From Amycolatopsis coloradensis (GTDB lineage Bacteria > Actinomycetota > Actinomycetes > Mycobacteriales > Pseudonocardiaceae): DNA of 64,000 bases. Where the stretch lies: contig NZ_MQUQ01000003.1 in assembly GCF_001953865.1 (NCBI RefSeq), positions 75,917-139,916 on the forward strand, given 5' to 3'. A program made the translations under genes and the position numbers. Position 1 is the first letter of the stretch; every line of letters starts with the position of its first letter. This document shows, piece after piece, positions 17,740-27,800 of the stretch. The notes under the pieces are model-generated. The model was not told where the DNA came from. It worked only from the letters and a program-made list of their open reading frames with translations, and searched no databases.

Positions 17740-18447
17740 GTGAACGAGGGTTGGCAGATCCCGACGATCGCGGTGGCGGTCGATCTCGTCGTGCTCACCG
17801 TGCGATCGGAAATGTTGCAAGTCCTGCTCGTGGAGCGAGGGGTCGAGCCGTATCAGGGCAGACTCGCGCTACCCGGCGGGTTCCTGTCATCCGAGCACGA
17901 GGACATCGATAGTGCCGCCTCACGTGAGCTGAGTGAGGAGACGGGGCTCGACGCTGGCAGGCTGCACTTGGAACAGCTGGGGGCATACGGCGCCCCGGAT
18001 CGGGATCCCCGCCAACGTGTGCTCACGGTCGCGTACCTCGCGATCGTGCCAAACCTTCCCGAACCAATTGCAGGTGGAGACGCACGCTCGGCGCAGTGGA
18101 CACCAGTCACGAAGCTCGGTCGGCGTCGCAACGCCCTAGCCTTCGACCACTCCCGGATCCTGGCAGACGGCGTCGAACGAGCCCGTCATCGTATGGAGTA
18201 CACGACGCTGGCCACCGCATTCTGCCCCGCCCACTTCACCATCGCGGACCTACGACGGGTCTACGAGATCGTGTGGGGCGAAACCCTCGACCCCCGAAAC
18301 TTCCACCGCAAAGTCAAGGGCGTGGCCGATTTCCTGGTACCTACCGGGGAGATGACGAGCAAGCACGGCGGACGGCCGGCGGCGCTCTTCCGACGCGGGA
18401 CCGCCGAGATACTGCACCCGGCGATCCTGCGTGGCGGCGCCAACTGA
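17740..18447 (+). CDS. NrtR-like regulator: Nudix domain plus winged helix
   Basis: A 235-residue protein. The Nudix box is GGFLSSEHEDIDSAASRELS followed by EETGL, keeping the REXXEE core. The C-terminal 80 residues (FTIADLRRVYEIVWG, LDPRNFHRKVKG) form the winged-helix domain of the NrtR family. NrtR proteins sense ADP-ribose through the Nudix domain and repress NAD-related genes. It is divergent from the nucleosidase gene across a 171-bp gap containing two TGACATA repeats, so it may control that gene. The start is GTG with a leaderless promoter. Confidence 0.82.
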   Translation: MNEGWQIPTIAVAVDLVVLTVRSEMLQVLLVERGVEPYQGRLALPGGFLSSEHEDIDSAASRELSEETGLDAGRLHLEQLGAYGAPDRDPRQRVLTVAYLAIVPNLPEPIAGGDARSAQWTPVTKLGRRRNALAFDHSRILADGVERARHRMEYTTLATAFCPAHFTIADLRRVYEIVWGETLDPRNFHRKVKGVADFLVPTGEMTSKHGGRPAALFRRGTAEILHPAILRGGAN

Positions 18448-18482
18448 CCCGACGGAGCCCAAGTTTCTGCGAGACTGACTAG

Positions 18483-19852
18483 GTGGCTGTTGCAGACGAT
18501 TTCGCGACATTACGCGACGTTCTCCGCTTCGTCCCTGGGGACGTAAGCCACTTCGGGACACATAAAACGCTTGCCCCAACCTGTGAATCTCTCGGGCTCC
18601 CGACGCCTCCGGACGAAGGCACCAAGTACGAGCGAGCGTTAGCGAGCTTCGAAGCCGTGCCCGACACGGAGCTCCCGCGGGTCGCTGAGAGGGTGCTGGC
18701 CACCATGGAACTCGACGCACGACAGTGCAACGACGTCCAGGACACTCTCTGGGCCACCACGGAGCAACCCTCGATCCCGAAACGGATCCGTCGAGAACTC
18801 GCCAAGGACATCGACACCTACGATCTCATCCGCAACGAGGACCACTTCACCAAACTCCTCGACACCCTCTGGGTGCTTGACGACAACCCGCTCAGCGCGT
18901 TCATCACCGGCCAGCGAACCCTCCGCGACCACATCCAGCAACACGTGTACCGCAATATGGACTGGGACGCGATGGAACTCTTCGAGCATCTCGGTGCCTT
19001 CGAGGCATCGGGACGGCGCTTCGCGCTCTTCCTCGAAGGTCTGGCATCGGCCGATGTCGTGCCAGACGTCGAGGCACAGCGAAGGTTCGTCGCAGCCACG
19101 AATCTACATCTCGATCGCTCAGGCTACGAACTGCGAGAAACCGGCGATGACGACGGATACCCCGTGTTCAGCTTGGTCTCTACGCGTTCCGTCCGCAGGC
19201 GGCCAAAGTACCTGATCTTCGCCTCGACCGAGAAGCCCGACATCAGGTTCGTCGACGCCCTCGACGGTGACATCGAGATCCTCGGCAACGCCGACGCCGT
19301 TCTCTCCTACGACCGGCACATCGGGGCCGACGGTCTCCTCTGGAGTGACCTGCAGGCGTGGTGGCGGGACCGACACAACCTGCCGACCGACGAGGAGGCG
19401 AAGCGGACACTCTACAGCCGACTGCTGGAGTGCCTCCCCTGCAACTCGCCACAGCAACGCAACCTGTTCCTCGGGTACAACAGCGTGTTCGGATCCCGCA
19501 TCCCACGACTGCCAGCGCTCGTACCCGAAGTTTGGCTCCACTGGGATCCCAAACGGTCCGAGCCCGCGGGAGAGACGCTCTCCTCCGGTTCCGGATGGAC
19601 TTTCTTCTCCTGCTGCCAGGCGGCCGTCGAGTTGTGCTGGAAGTCGACGGCCAACGCCACTACGCGACGAACGGCCGACCAGACCCGGCCCTGTATGCCA
19701 CCAACATGCGAGCCGATCGCGAGCTCAAGCTAAGCGGCTACGAAGTGTTCCGCTTCGGCACCGACGAACTGCAAACCGAGGAACAGGCCCGGACGGTCGC
19801 AGGCACCTTCTTCCCCGAATTTTTCCGCTCCTTCGGGGTTCCCGCGGACTGA
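18483..19852 (+). pseudogene. Frameshifted Abi-like protein with PD-(D/E)XK-type nuclease domain
   Basis: The first 356 codons encode a helical protein resembling the AbiJ-NTD3 group (IQQHVYRNMDWDAMELFEHL, GRRFALFLEGLAS). The end is in another frame and reads RMDFLLLLPGGRRVVLEVDG, then HYA, then RADRELKLSGYEVFRFG, a Vsr/DUF559-like nuclease with Asp and ExDG core. Restoring one A in the AAA at 19551-19553 gives a continuous DPK-TVRARG junction and a protein of about 456 residues ending at 19852. So it is either a phase-variable or decayed gene, or a homopolymer error. The GTG at 18483 follows the NrtR-like gene by 35 bp. The AbiJ label is by resemblance only. Confidence 0.65.
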
Positions 19853-19901
19853 AACCTACGGTGCCCGCTTTAGTTGGCAAAGGCACCTCTCTGGAGCGGC
19901 A

Positions 19902-21785
19902 TCAACCTAACGGACTCGTCTCATCACTACTGTTGAAGACAGCAGCAGGAGAGAAGGGATTTCCGTCCATCGTCGTCCCATGGAACGAGACTTTTCCCTT
20001 GAAGGTAGTTTCTCTGAAATCAGGGCTCTCGACAAAGCTAGCTTTGCTAAACATGGCATCGCCGTTGAAGGCCGCCCCGGCGAACACGACGGCGCCGACA
20101 AAGGCGGTTTCGTCAAACATAGCATCGCCAGCGAATGACACCCCACCAAACAGCGCGTGGGTGAATGTCGCCCCGCCGAACGCGGCAGCACGAGCGAACG
20201 TCGCACCACCGAAATTGGCGTCGCCGATAAAAGCCGCCTCACCAAAATCGGTCGCGCACTTGAAAGAGGCCTGCCTGAAATCAGCACGTGCGAAGGACGC
20301 TCCGCCGAACGTAGTGTGGGCGAAAGTTGCCCCGCTGAACACGGCCCGTGCGAAGGTAGTTTTGTCGAACAGGGCATCGCCAGCGAAGGTTGCCCCACCA
20401 AAATCGGCGTCACGCTTGAAGGACGCCGCGCAGAAGGTGGCGTCTCGAGTGAAGGTGGCCTCACCAAATCGGGCGTTTCGGGCGAAGGTCGACTTGTCGA
20501 ACAGGGCGTCCTGAGCGAAGAACGCTGTGTTGAACTCGGCGAGGGCGGCAAAGGTCACGCTACCGAACTCGGCATCGCCAGTGAAGGCCACTCTGTAGAA
20601 TAGAGCATCGCCGGTGAAGGTAGCCAAGCTGAACTGCGCGCTGCGGCTAAAGGTCGCTCCGCTGAACTCAGCTTCGCCGCCGAAGGTCACCCCGTCGAAC
20701 TCGGCACCGCGGGAGAAGGTCGCCTTGCTGAACTTGGCAACGCCGGTGAAACTCGCCCCGCCAAACTCGGCGACGCTGGCGAATGTCGTCTCGTTGAAAT
20801 CGGCGAGGTCTGTGAAGACCGTCCAGTTGAACTTGCCGTTACCCTTGAAGAATGTCCCGACGAACGTGGACTCGGTGAATGTGGCCCCGTCGAACGTGGC
20901 GTCGCCGATGAAGGTGGCTCTGCTAAAGTCGGCGATGCCAGTGAAATTGGCATCGCGGAAGCTGGTGGTTCTGATCCGGGCGCCGGTCATGGTGAAGTCG
21001 ATGAGCTGGGCGCCGGTGAGGTCGAGGGCGAGTTCGCCCCAGTATGCGGTGCCGCGGTGGGGGTTGAGGTGGTCGCTAAGAAGGCGCTGGGCTGTGAGCC
21101 GGACTTCGCGTTCCTGGGCACGCTCGCGAATGTTGCCGTCTTGTTCGATGCCGATGTCATCTTCCTCGTCCTTCTCGATCGGCGGTTCGTAGGGCATACG
21201 GAGATAGGCGCAGAGGACGTTGACGATGGTCTGACGCTGGGTCTCGTTGTCCTGAGCGAGGCGTTCAAGGACATAAAGGCCGCTGAGTCGGACCGGGGCC
21301 TTGTCGGACCCGAGCAGCTCGGCGGCCTTGAGGTACAGCTCAGTGATCCGGCGGGCGGTGGCATCGGCGTGGGCGTCGTCAGCGACGCGTTCCTGGTGCG
21401 CCTGGGTAGTGGCAGCGACGGCCTGTTGGTGGGCGAGGACTTCGTATTGCTGAGCGAGGGCGCGTTCGCGGTTGTCGAGGTCGGCTTCGGTGGAGTGCTG
21501 GCGGCGCCAAGCGAGGTAGAGCGCGACCACGCCCCCGCTGCCGACTCCGATGCTCAGCCCGATCTTCAGCGCGTCCAGTCGCGCCTTTACCAGGTCCGCA
21601 CCGGTGAGCCCGGCGGTAGCAGGCCACCACAGCAGGGTCACCGCACCTGCAGTCAGGACCGCGATCACGATCGCGGTCGTCCACATCGCGGCTCGGGTCA
21701 GCTCAGGCAGCCGCTTCAACGCGGCCGACCGTGATCTCGGTGCTGAGGAGGTGCTCGCGGCCCCCGGCCGCGCGTGGTCGGTCAT
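19902..21785 (-). CDS. Large membrane-anchored pentapeptide-repeat protein
   Basis: About 627 residues from the ATG at 21785. There is a TM helix near residues 30-52 and a second near 68-88, then a coiled-coil stretch rich in Glu, Gln and Ala. The family block follows (TELYLKAAELLGSDKAPVRL, GLYVLERLAQDNETQ, VNVLCAYLRMPYEPP). From about residue 255 to the end there are more than 60 pentapeptide units, mostly A-x-F or A-T-F type, making an unusually long beta-helix of about 20 nm if uninterrupted. It shares architecture with the 12999 gene. ATG 21791 is two codons upstream and equally possible. Function unknown. Confidence 0.78.
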   Translation of the reverse strand: MTDHARPGAASTSSAPRSRSAALKRLPELTRAAMWTTAIVIAVLTAGAVTLLWWPATAGLTGADLVKARLDALKIGLSIGVGSGGVVALYLAWRRQHSTEADLDNRERALAQQYEVLAHQQAVAATTQAHQERVADDAHADATARRITELYLKAAELLGSDKAPVRLSGLYVLERLAQDNETQRQTIVNVLCAYLRMPYEPPIEKDEEDDIGIEQDGNIRERAQEREVRLTAQRLLSDHLNPHRGTAYWGELALDLTGAQLIDFTMTGARIRTTSFRDANFTGIADFSRATFIGDATFDGATFTESTFVGTFFKGNGKFNWTVFTDLADFNETTFASVAEFGGASFTGVAKFSKATFSRGAEFDGVTFGGEAEFSGATFSRSAQFSLATFTGDALFYRVAFTGDAEFGSVTFAALAEFNTAFFAQDALFDKSTFARNARFGEATFTRDATFCAASFKRDADFGGATFAGDALFDKTTFARAVFSGATFAHTTFGGASFARADFRQASFKCATDFGEAAFIGDANFGGATFARAAAFGGATFTHALFGGVSFAGDAMFDETAFVGAVVFAGAAFNGDAMFSKASFVESPDFRETTFKGKVSFHGTTMDGNPFSPAAVFNSSDETSPLG

Positions 21786-21921
21786 GACCATCAACGTCGC
21801 AAAAATCGGCAAGGATGTTGCAGAGCCAGGCGCGCCGCGGCGCCCACCCGGTGGCAAGAGCATCAGCGCGCCGTGGACCCGCTGCAACTAGCTTGGGCAC
21901 CGCACTTCGGCACACCAGAGC

Positions 21922-21950
21922 AAACGGAGACGAACCGGAGCCCAATCGCC
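21922..21950 (+). repeat. 29-bp element, left copy
   Basis: Starts AAACGGAGACGAA and continues GGAGCCCAAT after two variable bases. It matches 25 of 29 bases with the element at 32887-32915, in the same orientation. It begins 97 bp from the 3' end of the tRNA-Lys fragment, the same distance as the right copy has from tRNA-Thr. Confidence 0.7.
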
Positions 21951-22018
21951 GTCCGCGCCAAGGTGGGCATGGCACAGAAAAAGCAATACCCCCGCAGGTC
22001 AGGGGGATGTTAATGTTG

Positions 22019-22060
22019 TGGGCCGCCTGGGGCTCGAACCCAGAACCTGCGGATTAAAGC
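22019..22060 (-). other. 3' half of a tRNA-Lys, possible attachment site
   Basis: On the − strand this reads TTTAATCCGCAGG, then TTCTGGGTTCGAGCCCCAG, then GCGGCCCA: the end of an anticodon loop, the variable region, a perfect T-arm and the 3' acceptor strand of a tRNA-Lys(TTT). The D-arm and most of the anticodon arm are missing or degraded. Integrases often target the 3' half of tRNA genes, leaving such a fragment at one end of an island, which fits the restriction genes next to it. Confidence 0.6.
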
Positions 22061-22527
22061 CAGCTGTTTCGACTGCGGCCATCCTTGAAATAGTTCCCAC
22101 AGCAGGGGCTTCTACCTGCGGTTTCACCAACCAACGATCATGTTTGCGACTGCTAACACGCGTTTCTGGGCTCCGCTATGCCTCCGTTCTTCCTGCTGTG
22201 CTCAGCGGAGTAGTGAACTGCACCTCGACCTGGGGTTTCATCCCGGACGGAGAGCCAAGACGATGGTTTACGCCGGGGTCAGCGGCCAGACCATCCGACG
22301 CCGCAGGAAGCCTTCCCATCCCCGAGCATCCCTGCCCTCCTTGACGGATCATCCCGCGCCTGCAGGGAGCACACGCCTTGTCGTTGATCTGCCAAAGGCC
22401 GTAGTTCGGATCATTCCCCCGCGTGCTGCCGACCGAGTAGGAGCTTCCGAGAGGTGACGGACCCGCACACGTGAAGGCTACGACGCTCTGTCGGTGCCCA
22501 CCGCTAGGGTGAGAGATCGAGGCCCGC
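22061..22527. other. Gap with a possible lysozyme-like remnant
   Basis: No intact gene. On the − strand near 22380-22450 a piece reads GSTRGNDPNYGLWQINDKAC, resembling the active-site region of lysozyme/transglycosylase-like proteins. It is too short and surrounded by non-coding sequence, so I treat it as a fragment at most. Confidence 0.3.
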
Positions 22528-22632
22528 ATGAACCACGTGCACGCCAAAGGCATGAAGGAGATTTGCCCGATCATGAACCAGTTGACGACAGCCTTCAGCA
22601 CCGGCCTCAGCGCGATGGTGTTGGCGCAGTAG
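22528..22632 (+). CDS. Possible 34-residue leader peptide
   Basis: ATG 22528 opens a 34-codon frame that ends TAG, overlapping the GTG start of the hsdM-hsdS gene by one base (TAGTG). An internal ATG at 22573 has AAGGAG upstream. It could couple translation to the methylase gene. The evidence is only the overlap and the ribosome site. Confidence 0.3.
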   Translation: MNHVHAKGMKEICPIMNQLTTAFSTGLSAMVLAQ

Positions 22633-24830
22633 TGGCTCCGACAACCAAAGAGGCCCAGCGCGCCGAGCTCCACAAGACGATCTGGCGCATGGCCAACGAC
22701 CTACGGGGCAGCGTCGACGGGTGGGACTTCAAAACCTACGTCCTGGGCATCCTGTTTTACCGCTTCATCTCCGAGAACCTCACCGCTTACATCAACGAAG
22801 GCGAGCGATCGGCCGGAGACGCGGACTTCAACTACGCCACACTAACCGACAAGCAAGCCGAGCCCGCTCGCAAAGAAACGGTCGCCGAGAAGGGCTTCTA
22901 CATCCTGCCCAGCGAGCTCTTTGCCAATGTTTGTAAGCGCGCGGCTAGTGACCCCAACCTCAACGAGACGCTGGAAAGAGTTTTCGGCAACATTGAGGGA
23001 TCAGCGGTCGGCACCGACTCCGAAGACGACCTCAAGGGTCTGTTCGACGACCTCGACGTCAACAGCGGCAAACTCGGCAACACCGTCGCCAGGCGCAACG
23101 AGAAGCTGGCGAAGCTGCTCAACACGGTCGGGAACCTCAACCTGGGCGACTTCAACGACCACGCGATCGATGCATTCGGCGACGCGTACGAGTACCTCAT
23201 GTCCATGTATGCCTCCAGCGCTGGCAAGTCCGGCGGCGAGTTCTTCACGCCCCAGGAGATCAGCGAGCTCCTGGCCCGTATCACGGTCGCCGGCAAGAAG
23301 TCGGTCAACAAGGTCTACGATCCGGCCTGCGGCTCAGGTTCGCTGCTGCTCAAGTTCGCCAAGGTGCTTGGTAAGGAAAAAGTCCGTCAGGGCTTCTTCG
23401 GTCAGGAGGTGAACCTGACCACTTACAACCTGGCTCGGATCAACATGTTCCTGCACGACATCAACTACCAGCAGTTCAGCATCGCCCACGGTGACACCCT
23501 GCTCGATCCAGCCCACTGGGACGATGAGCCGTTCGAGGCGATCGTCTCCAACCCGCCGTACTCGACCAGATGGCCAGGCGACAGCAACCCGCTCCTCATC
23601 AACGACCCTCGCTTCGCCCCAGCCGGAGTGCTCGCACCCAAGAGCAAGGCCGACCTCGCTTTCACCATGCACATGCTCAGTTGGCTTGCGGTCAACGGCA
23701 CTGCCGCCATCGTTGAGTTCCCTGGAGTGCTCTATCGGAGCGGGGCTGAGCAGAAGATACGCAAGTACCTGATCGACAACAACTACGTCGACACCGTGAT
23801 CCAACTGCCGCCGGACCTCTTCTTTGGCGTCACCATTGCCACCTGCATCATCGTGCTCAAGAAGTCGAAGAAGGACAACAGTGTTCTGTTCATCGACGCC
23901 TCAGCTGAGTTCAAACGCGTCGGCAACAAGAATAAACTCCTGCCCGAGCATCAGCAGAAGATCCTCGACACCTTCATTACCCGCGTCGACGCCGACCACT
24001 TCGCTCGGCTCGTGCGCAACAACGAGATCGCTGCCAACAGCCACAACCTCGCCGTCTCCTCCTACGTTGAGGCCGAGGACACCCGCGAAACCGTCAACAT
24101 CTCCGCGCTCAATGCCCAGATCACAGAACTCGTCGCCCGCCAGTCCGAGCTCCGTCAGCAGGTCGACGACATCCTCGCAGACCTAGAGAGCCGAGACGAT
24201 CTGTTCTCCTCCCCCGACACGGACGGGGTCAAGCTCGCATCGATGGGCGACGTCGGTGTGTTCATTCGTGGCCGAAGGTTCACGAAGAACGATGTCGTGG
24301 ACGAAGGTATCCCGAGCATCCATTACGGCGAGATTTACACGACGTACGGTGTGTCGGCATCCGAGGCCGTGTCGCATGTGCGCGAAAGCCTGCGAAGCCA
24401 GCTGCGCTTCGCCAAACCGGACGACGTCGTTATCGCCGCAGTGGGCGAGACCGTCGAGGATGTCGGATTGGGCGTCGCGTGGCTTGGCGAAACCGAGGTC
24501 GCAATTCACGACGACTGCTTCCTCTATCGCTCGGACGTCCTGGTTCCAAAGTTTGTCTCCTACTACTTGAGGACTAGCTCGTACACTCGCGAGAAGGCTA
24601 AGTACGTCGCGAGAGCGAAGGTCAAGCGCATGTCCGCAAAGGGGCTGGCAAAGCTGCTCATCCCTGTACCCTCGATTGATAGGCAGCGCGAGATAGTGTC
24701 CATTCTGGACAATTTCCACGCACTCGTTAACGACCTCAGCGTCTGTCTGCCCGCCGAACTCAACGCTCGCCGCAAACAGTATGAGCACTACCGTGACCGT
24801 CTACTATCCTTTGAGGACTCATCGACATGA
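22632..24830 (+). CDS. hsdM: Type I restriction system, fused modification-specificity subunit (HsdM-HsdS)
   Basis: A 732-residue protein. Residues 1-150 are the HsdM N-terminal helical domain. The adenine-methyltransferase motifs follow: GEFFTPQEI, DPACGSGSLLLK (SAM binding, about 230-241) and SNPPYS (catalytic, about 306-311). After a coiled coil near 500-520, residues 525-732 form a single target-recognition domain with a C-terminal helix (KLASMGDVGVF, SIDRQREIVSILDNFHALVN). Normal HsdS has two such domains, and no separate hsdS gene is present. A single domain would have to pair with a second copy, giving a symmetric DNA target. GTG 22632 is inferred. It overlaps hsdR by 4 bp. Confidence 0.88.
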   Translation: MAPTTKEAQRAELHKTIWRMANDLRGSVDGWDFKTYVLGILFYRFISENLTAYINEGERSAGDADFNYATLTDKQAEPARKETVAEKGFYILPSELFANVCKRAASDPNLNETLERVFGNIEGSAVGTDSEDDLKGLFDDLDVNSGKLGNTVARRNEKLAKLLNTVGNLNLGDFNDHAIDAFGDAYEYLMSMYASSAGKSGGEFFTPQEISELLARITVAGKKSVNKVYDPACGSGSLLLKFAKVLGKEKVRQGFFGQEVNLTTYNLARINMFLHDINYQQFSIAHGDTLLDPAHWDDEPFEAIVSNPPYSTRWPGDSNPLLINDPRFAPAGVLAPKSKADLAFTMHMLSWLAVNGTAAIVEFPGVLYRSGAEQKIRKYLIDNNYVDTVIQLPPDLFFGVTIATCIIVLKKSKKDNSVLFIDASAEFKRVGNKNKLLPEHQQKILDTFITRVDADHFARLVRNNEIAANSHNLAVSSYVEAEDTRETVNISALNAQITELVARQSELRQQVDDILADLESRDDLFSSPDTDGVKLASMGDVGVFIRGRRFTKNDVVDEGIPSIHYGEIYTTYGVSASEAVSHVRESLRSQLRFAKPDDVVIAAVGETVEDVGLGVAWLGETEVAIHDDCFLYRSDVLVPKFVSYYLRTSSYTREKAKYVARAKVKRMSAKGLAKLLIPVPSIDRQREIVSILDNFHALVNDLSVCLPAELNARRKQYEHYRDRLLSFEDSST

Positions 24831-27800
24831 ACGAGGGGTCAGTCACCAAGTTCGAGCCCATCGCCGTCGGCGGGGACAGCACGGTCGTCGCCGAGTACTT
24901 ACCCGACGCCCGTGGCTCCACGGCCTATCAGTCCGAGGCAGACCTTGAGCGTGAGTTCATCAGACTGCTGCAGTCTCAGGCCTACGAATACCTGCTCATC
25001 CACACTGAGACCGACCTGATCACGAACCTGCGCGCGCAGCTCGAGGCGCTAAACAGCCTCAAGTTCAGCGATACAGAGTGGGAGCGGTTCTTCAGTGAGA
25101 ACATCGCTGGCCAGAACGATGGAGTCGCTGAGAAGACGATCCACGTTCAGGAGAACTATGTCCAGCTCCTAAAACGAGACGACGGCACGACCAAGAACAT
25201 CTGGCTACTGGACAAGACCAACATCCACAACAATCGGCTGCAGGTCATCAATCAGTACGAGATCAACGCGGGTTCGGGTGGCGCGAAGCGCGCCACCCGC
25301 TACGACGTGACGGTCCTCGTCAACGGCCTACCGATAGTTCACATCGAGCTGAAGCGGCGTGGCGTTGACATCCGCGAGGCGTTCAACCAGATCGACCGCT
25401 ACCAGCGGGACAGTTTCTGGGCGGGCTCCGGCCTCTTCCAATACGTCCAGCTGTTCGTGATCAGTAACGGCACGCTGACAAAGTACTACAGCAACACGAC
25501 TCGCACACAGCACATCAACGCATTCAGAGGTAAGAAGCGCACCAAGAAGACGAGTAACTCGTTTGAGTTCACTTCGTGGTGGGCCGACGCGAACAACACG
25601 CCGATCCAGGACCTGACCGCGTTCGCCAAAACCTTCTTCGCCCGCCACACGCTGCTCAACATCGTGACCCGCTACTGTGTACTAACCGCGGGTGGCAGCG
25701 CTTCCGATCGCCTGCTGCTAGCCATGCGGCCCTACCAGATCGCCGCAACCGAGCGGATACTGAATCGCATCGAGATAGCCGTCAACTACAAGCGGCTTGG
25801 CATGGTCTCGGCCGGCGGCTACGTGTGGCACACGACCGGATCAGGAAAGACTCTGACCAGCTTCAAGACAGCCCAGCTCGCCAGCCGGTTGCCCACGGTT
25901 GACAAGGTGTTGTTCGTCGTTGACCGCAAGGACCTCGACTATCAGACGATGCGCGAGTACGACCGTTTCGAGAGAGGCGCAGCCAACTCGAACACGTCGA
26001 CAGCGGTGCTCAAACGTCAACTCGAAGACCCGAACGCCAAGATCATCATCACCACGATCCAGAAGCTGTCGACGTTCATCGCAGGCAACACGGGGCACAC
26101 GATCTACGAAGGTCACGTCGTTCTGATCTTCGACGAGTGTCACCGTTCGCAGTTCGGCGACATGCACACGGCGATCGCCAAGGCATTCAAGCGGTACAAC
26201 ATCTTCGGGTTCACCGGGACTCCGATCTTCTCGAGCAACGCCGGCAACGGCGGCAACCCCCACCTCAAGACCACTGAACAGGCCTTCGGCGAGAGGCTGC
26301 ACACGTACACGATCGTTGATGCGATCCGGGACAAGAACGTCCTGCCGTTTCGCATCGACTACGTCAACACCATCAAGGTCGCCCCCGGTGTTGACGGCAG
26401 GAAGCAAGTCTCGGCGATCGACACCGAAAAGGCTTTGCTCGCACCGGAACGGTTGCGTCAGGTAGTCGACTACATCCTGGAGCACTACGACCAGAAGACC
26501 CGGCGGACCAACGGCTACATCCACTCGGTGGTCGCGAACGTGGATGAGGTCGCATCCGGCAGGAACCGGATCAGTGAAGTCAAGGCCGCTGCCCGAGTCC
26601 ACGGCTTCAACGCACTGTTCGCCATAGCCTCGATCGATGCCGCCAAGCGCTACTACACCCGCTTCAAGGATCAGCAGGAGCACCTGCCGCCGGACCAACG
26701 GCTCAAGGTCGGCATCATCTACTCCTACGCAGTCAACGAGGCCCTTGATGACTACCTCGACGAAGAAGGCTTCGACACAGGCGCCCTCGACCAGTCTTCA
26801 CGCGATTTTCTAGAAGCGGCCATCGCCGACTACAACACGATGTTCGGCACCAGCTACGACGCCTCTTCGAGCAAGTTCGAGAACTACTATAAGGACCTGT
26901 CGCTGCGGCTCAAGAACCGGCAGATCGACCTAGTTATCGTCGTCAACATGTTCTTGACCGGCTTCGATGCAACCACCCTCAACACCCTGTTCGTAGACAA
27001 GAACCTGCGCAGCCATGGCCTAATCCAGGCCTACTCACGGACCAACCGGATCCTTAACTCCGTCAAGACCTACGGCAACATCGTCAGCTTCCGCGACCTT
27101 GAGCAACAGACCAATGACGCCATCGCACTGTTCGGGAATAAGGATGCTCGGGGCGTCGTGCTGCTCAAGCCATACGCCGACTACTACGACGAATACACAG
27201 AGAAGATCACTGAACTGCTTGAGCGGTACCCGCTCGGCGAGATCATCCTGGGCGAGGCGGCACAGAAGGCGTTCATCGCCCTGTTCGGGCAGATCCTGCG
27301 CCTGCAGAATATTCTGGTGTCTTTCGACGATTTCGCTGGCAACGAGATCCTGACCGAGCGCGAGAGTCAGGATTACCGCAGTGTCTACCTCGACCTCTAC
27401 GCCGAGTTTCGCAAGGACCGAGACGGTGACAAGGAATCGATCGTTGACGACATTGTCTTCGAGATCGAACTCATCAAGCAGGTCGAGATCAACATCGACT
27501 ACATACTGCTACTCGTCCAGAAGTACCGCGACGCCCACGGCGACGGCGTGGACAGGGAAATCCGTTCCAACATCACCCACGCCATCGACGCCAGTCCGAG
27601 CCTTCGCAACAAGAAAGACCTCGTCGAGGCCTTCGTCGACTCTGTCTCGACTACAGGCGACCTGGACGAGGAGTGGGCCGTCTACATCGTCATGCGCCGC
27701 ACCGAGGAGCTCAATGCAATCATCAAGGACGAGAACCTGAAGCCTGACGAGACGCAGGCATTCATTGAGTCTGCGTTCCGCGATGGAGCGATTCAGACCG

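Noticed and set aside
19902-21785. Repeats read as a CRISPR or tandem DNA repeat
   Set aside because: The periodicity is 15 bases and coding (pentapeptide units), without constant repeats and unique spacers. No CRISPR array was seen in the window.
22019-22080. Intact tRNA-Lys
   Set aside because: The D-arm and most of the anticodon stem cannot be formed; only the 3' half matches.
22176-22673. Lysozyme-like protein on the − strand
   Set aside because: Only one short piece resembles the family; the rest is not protein-like and the frame runs into the hsdM start.
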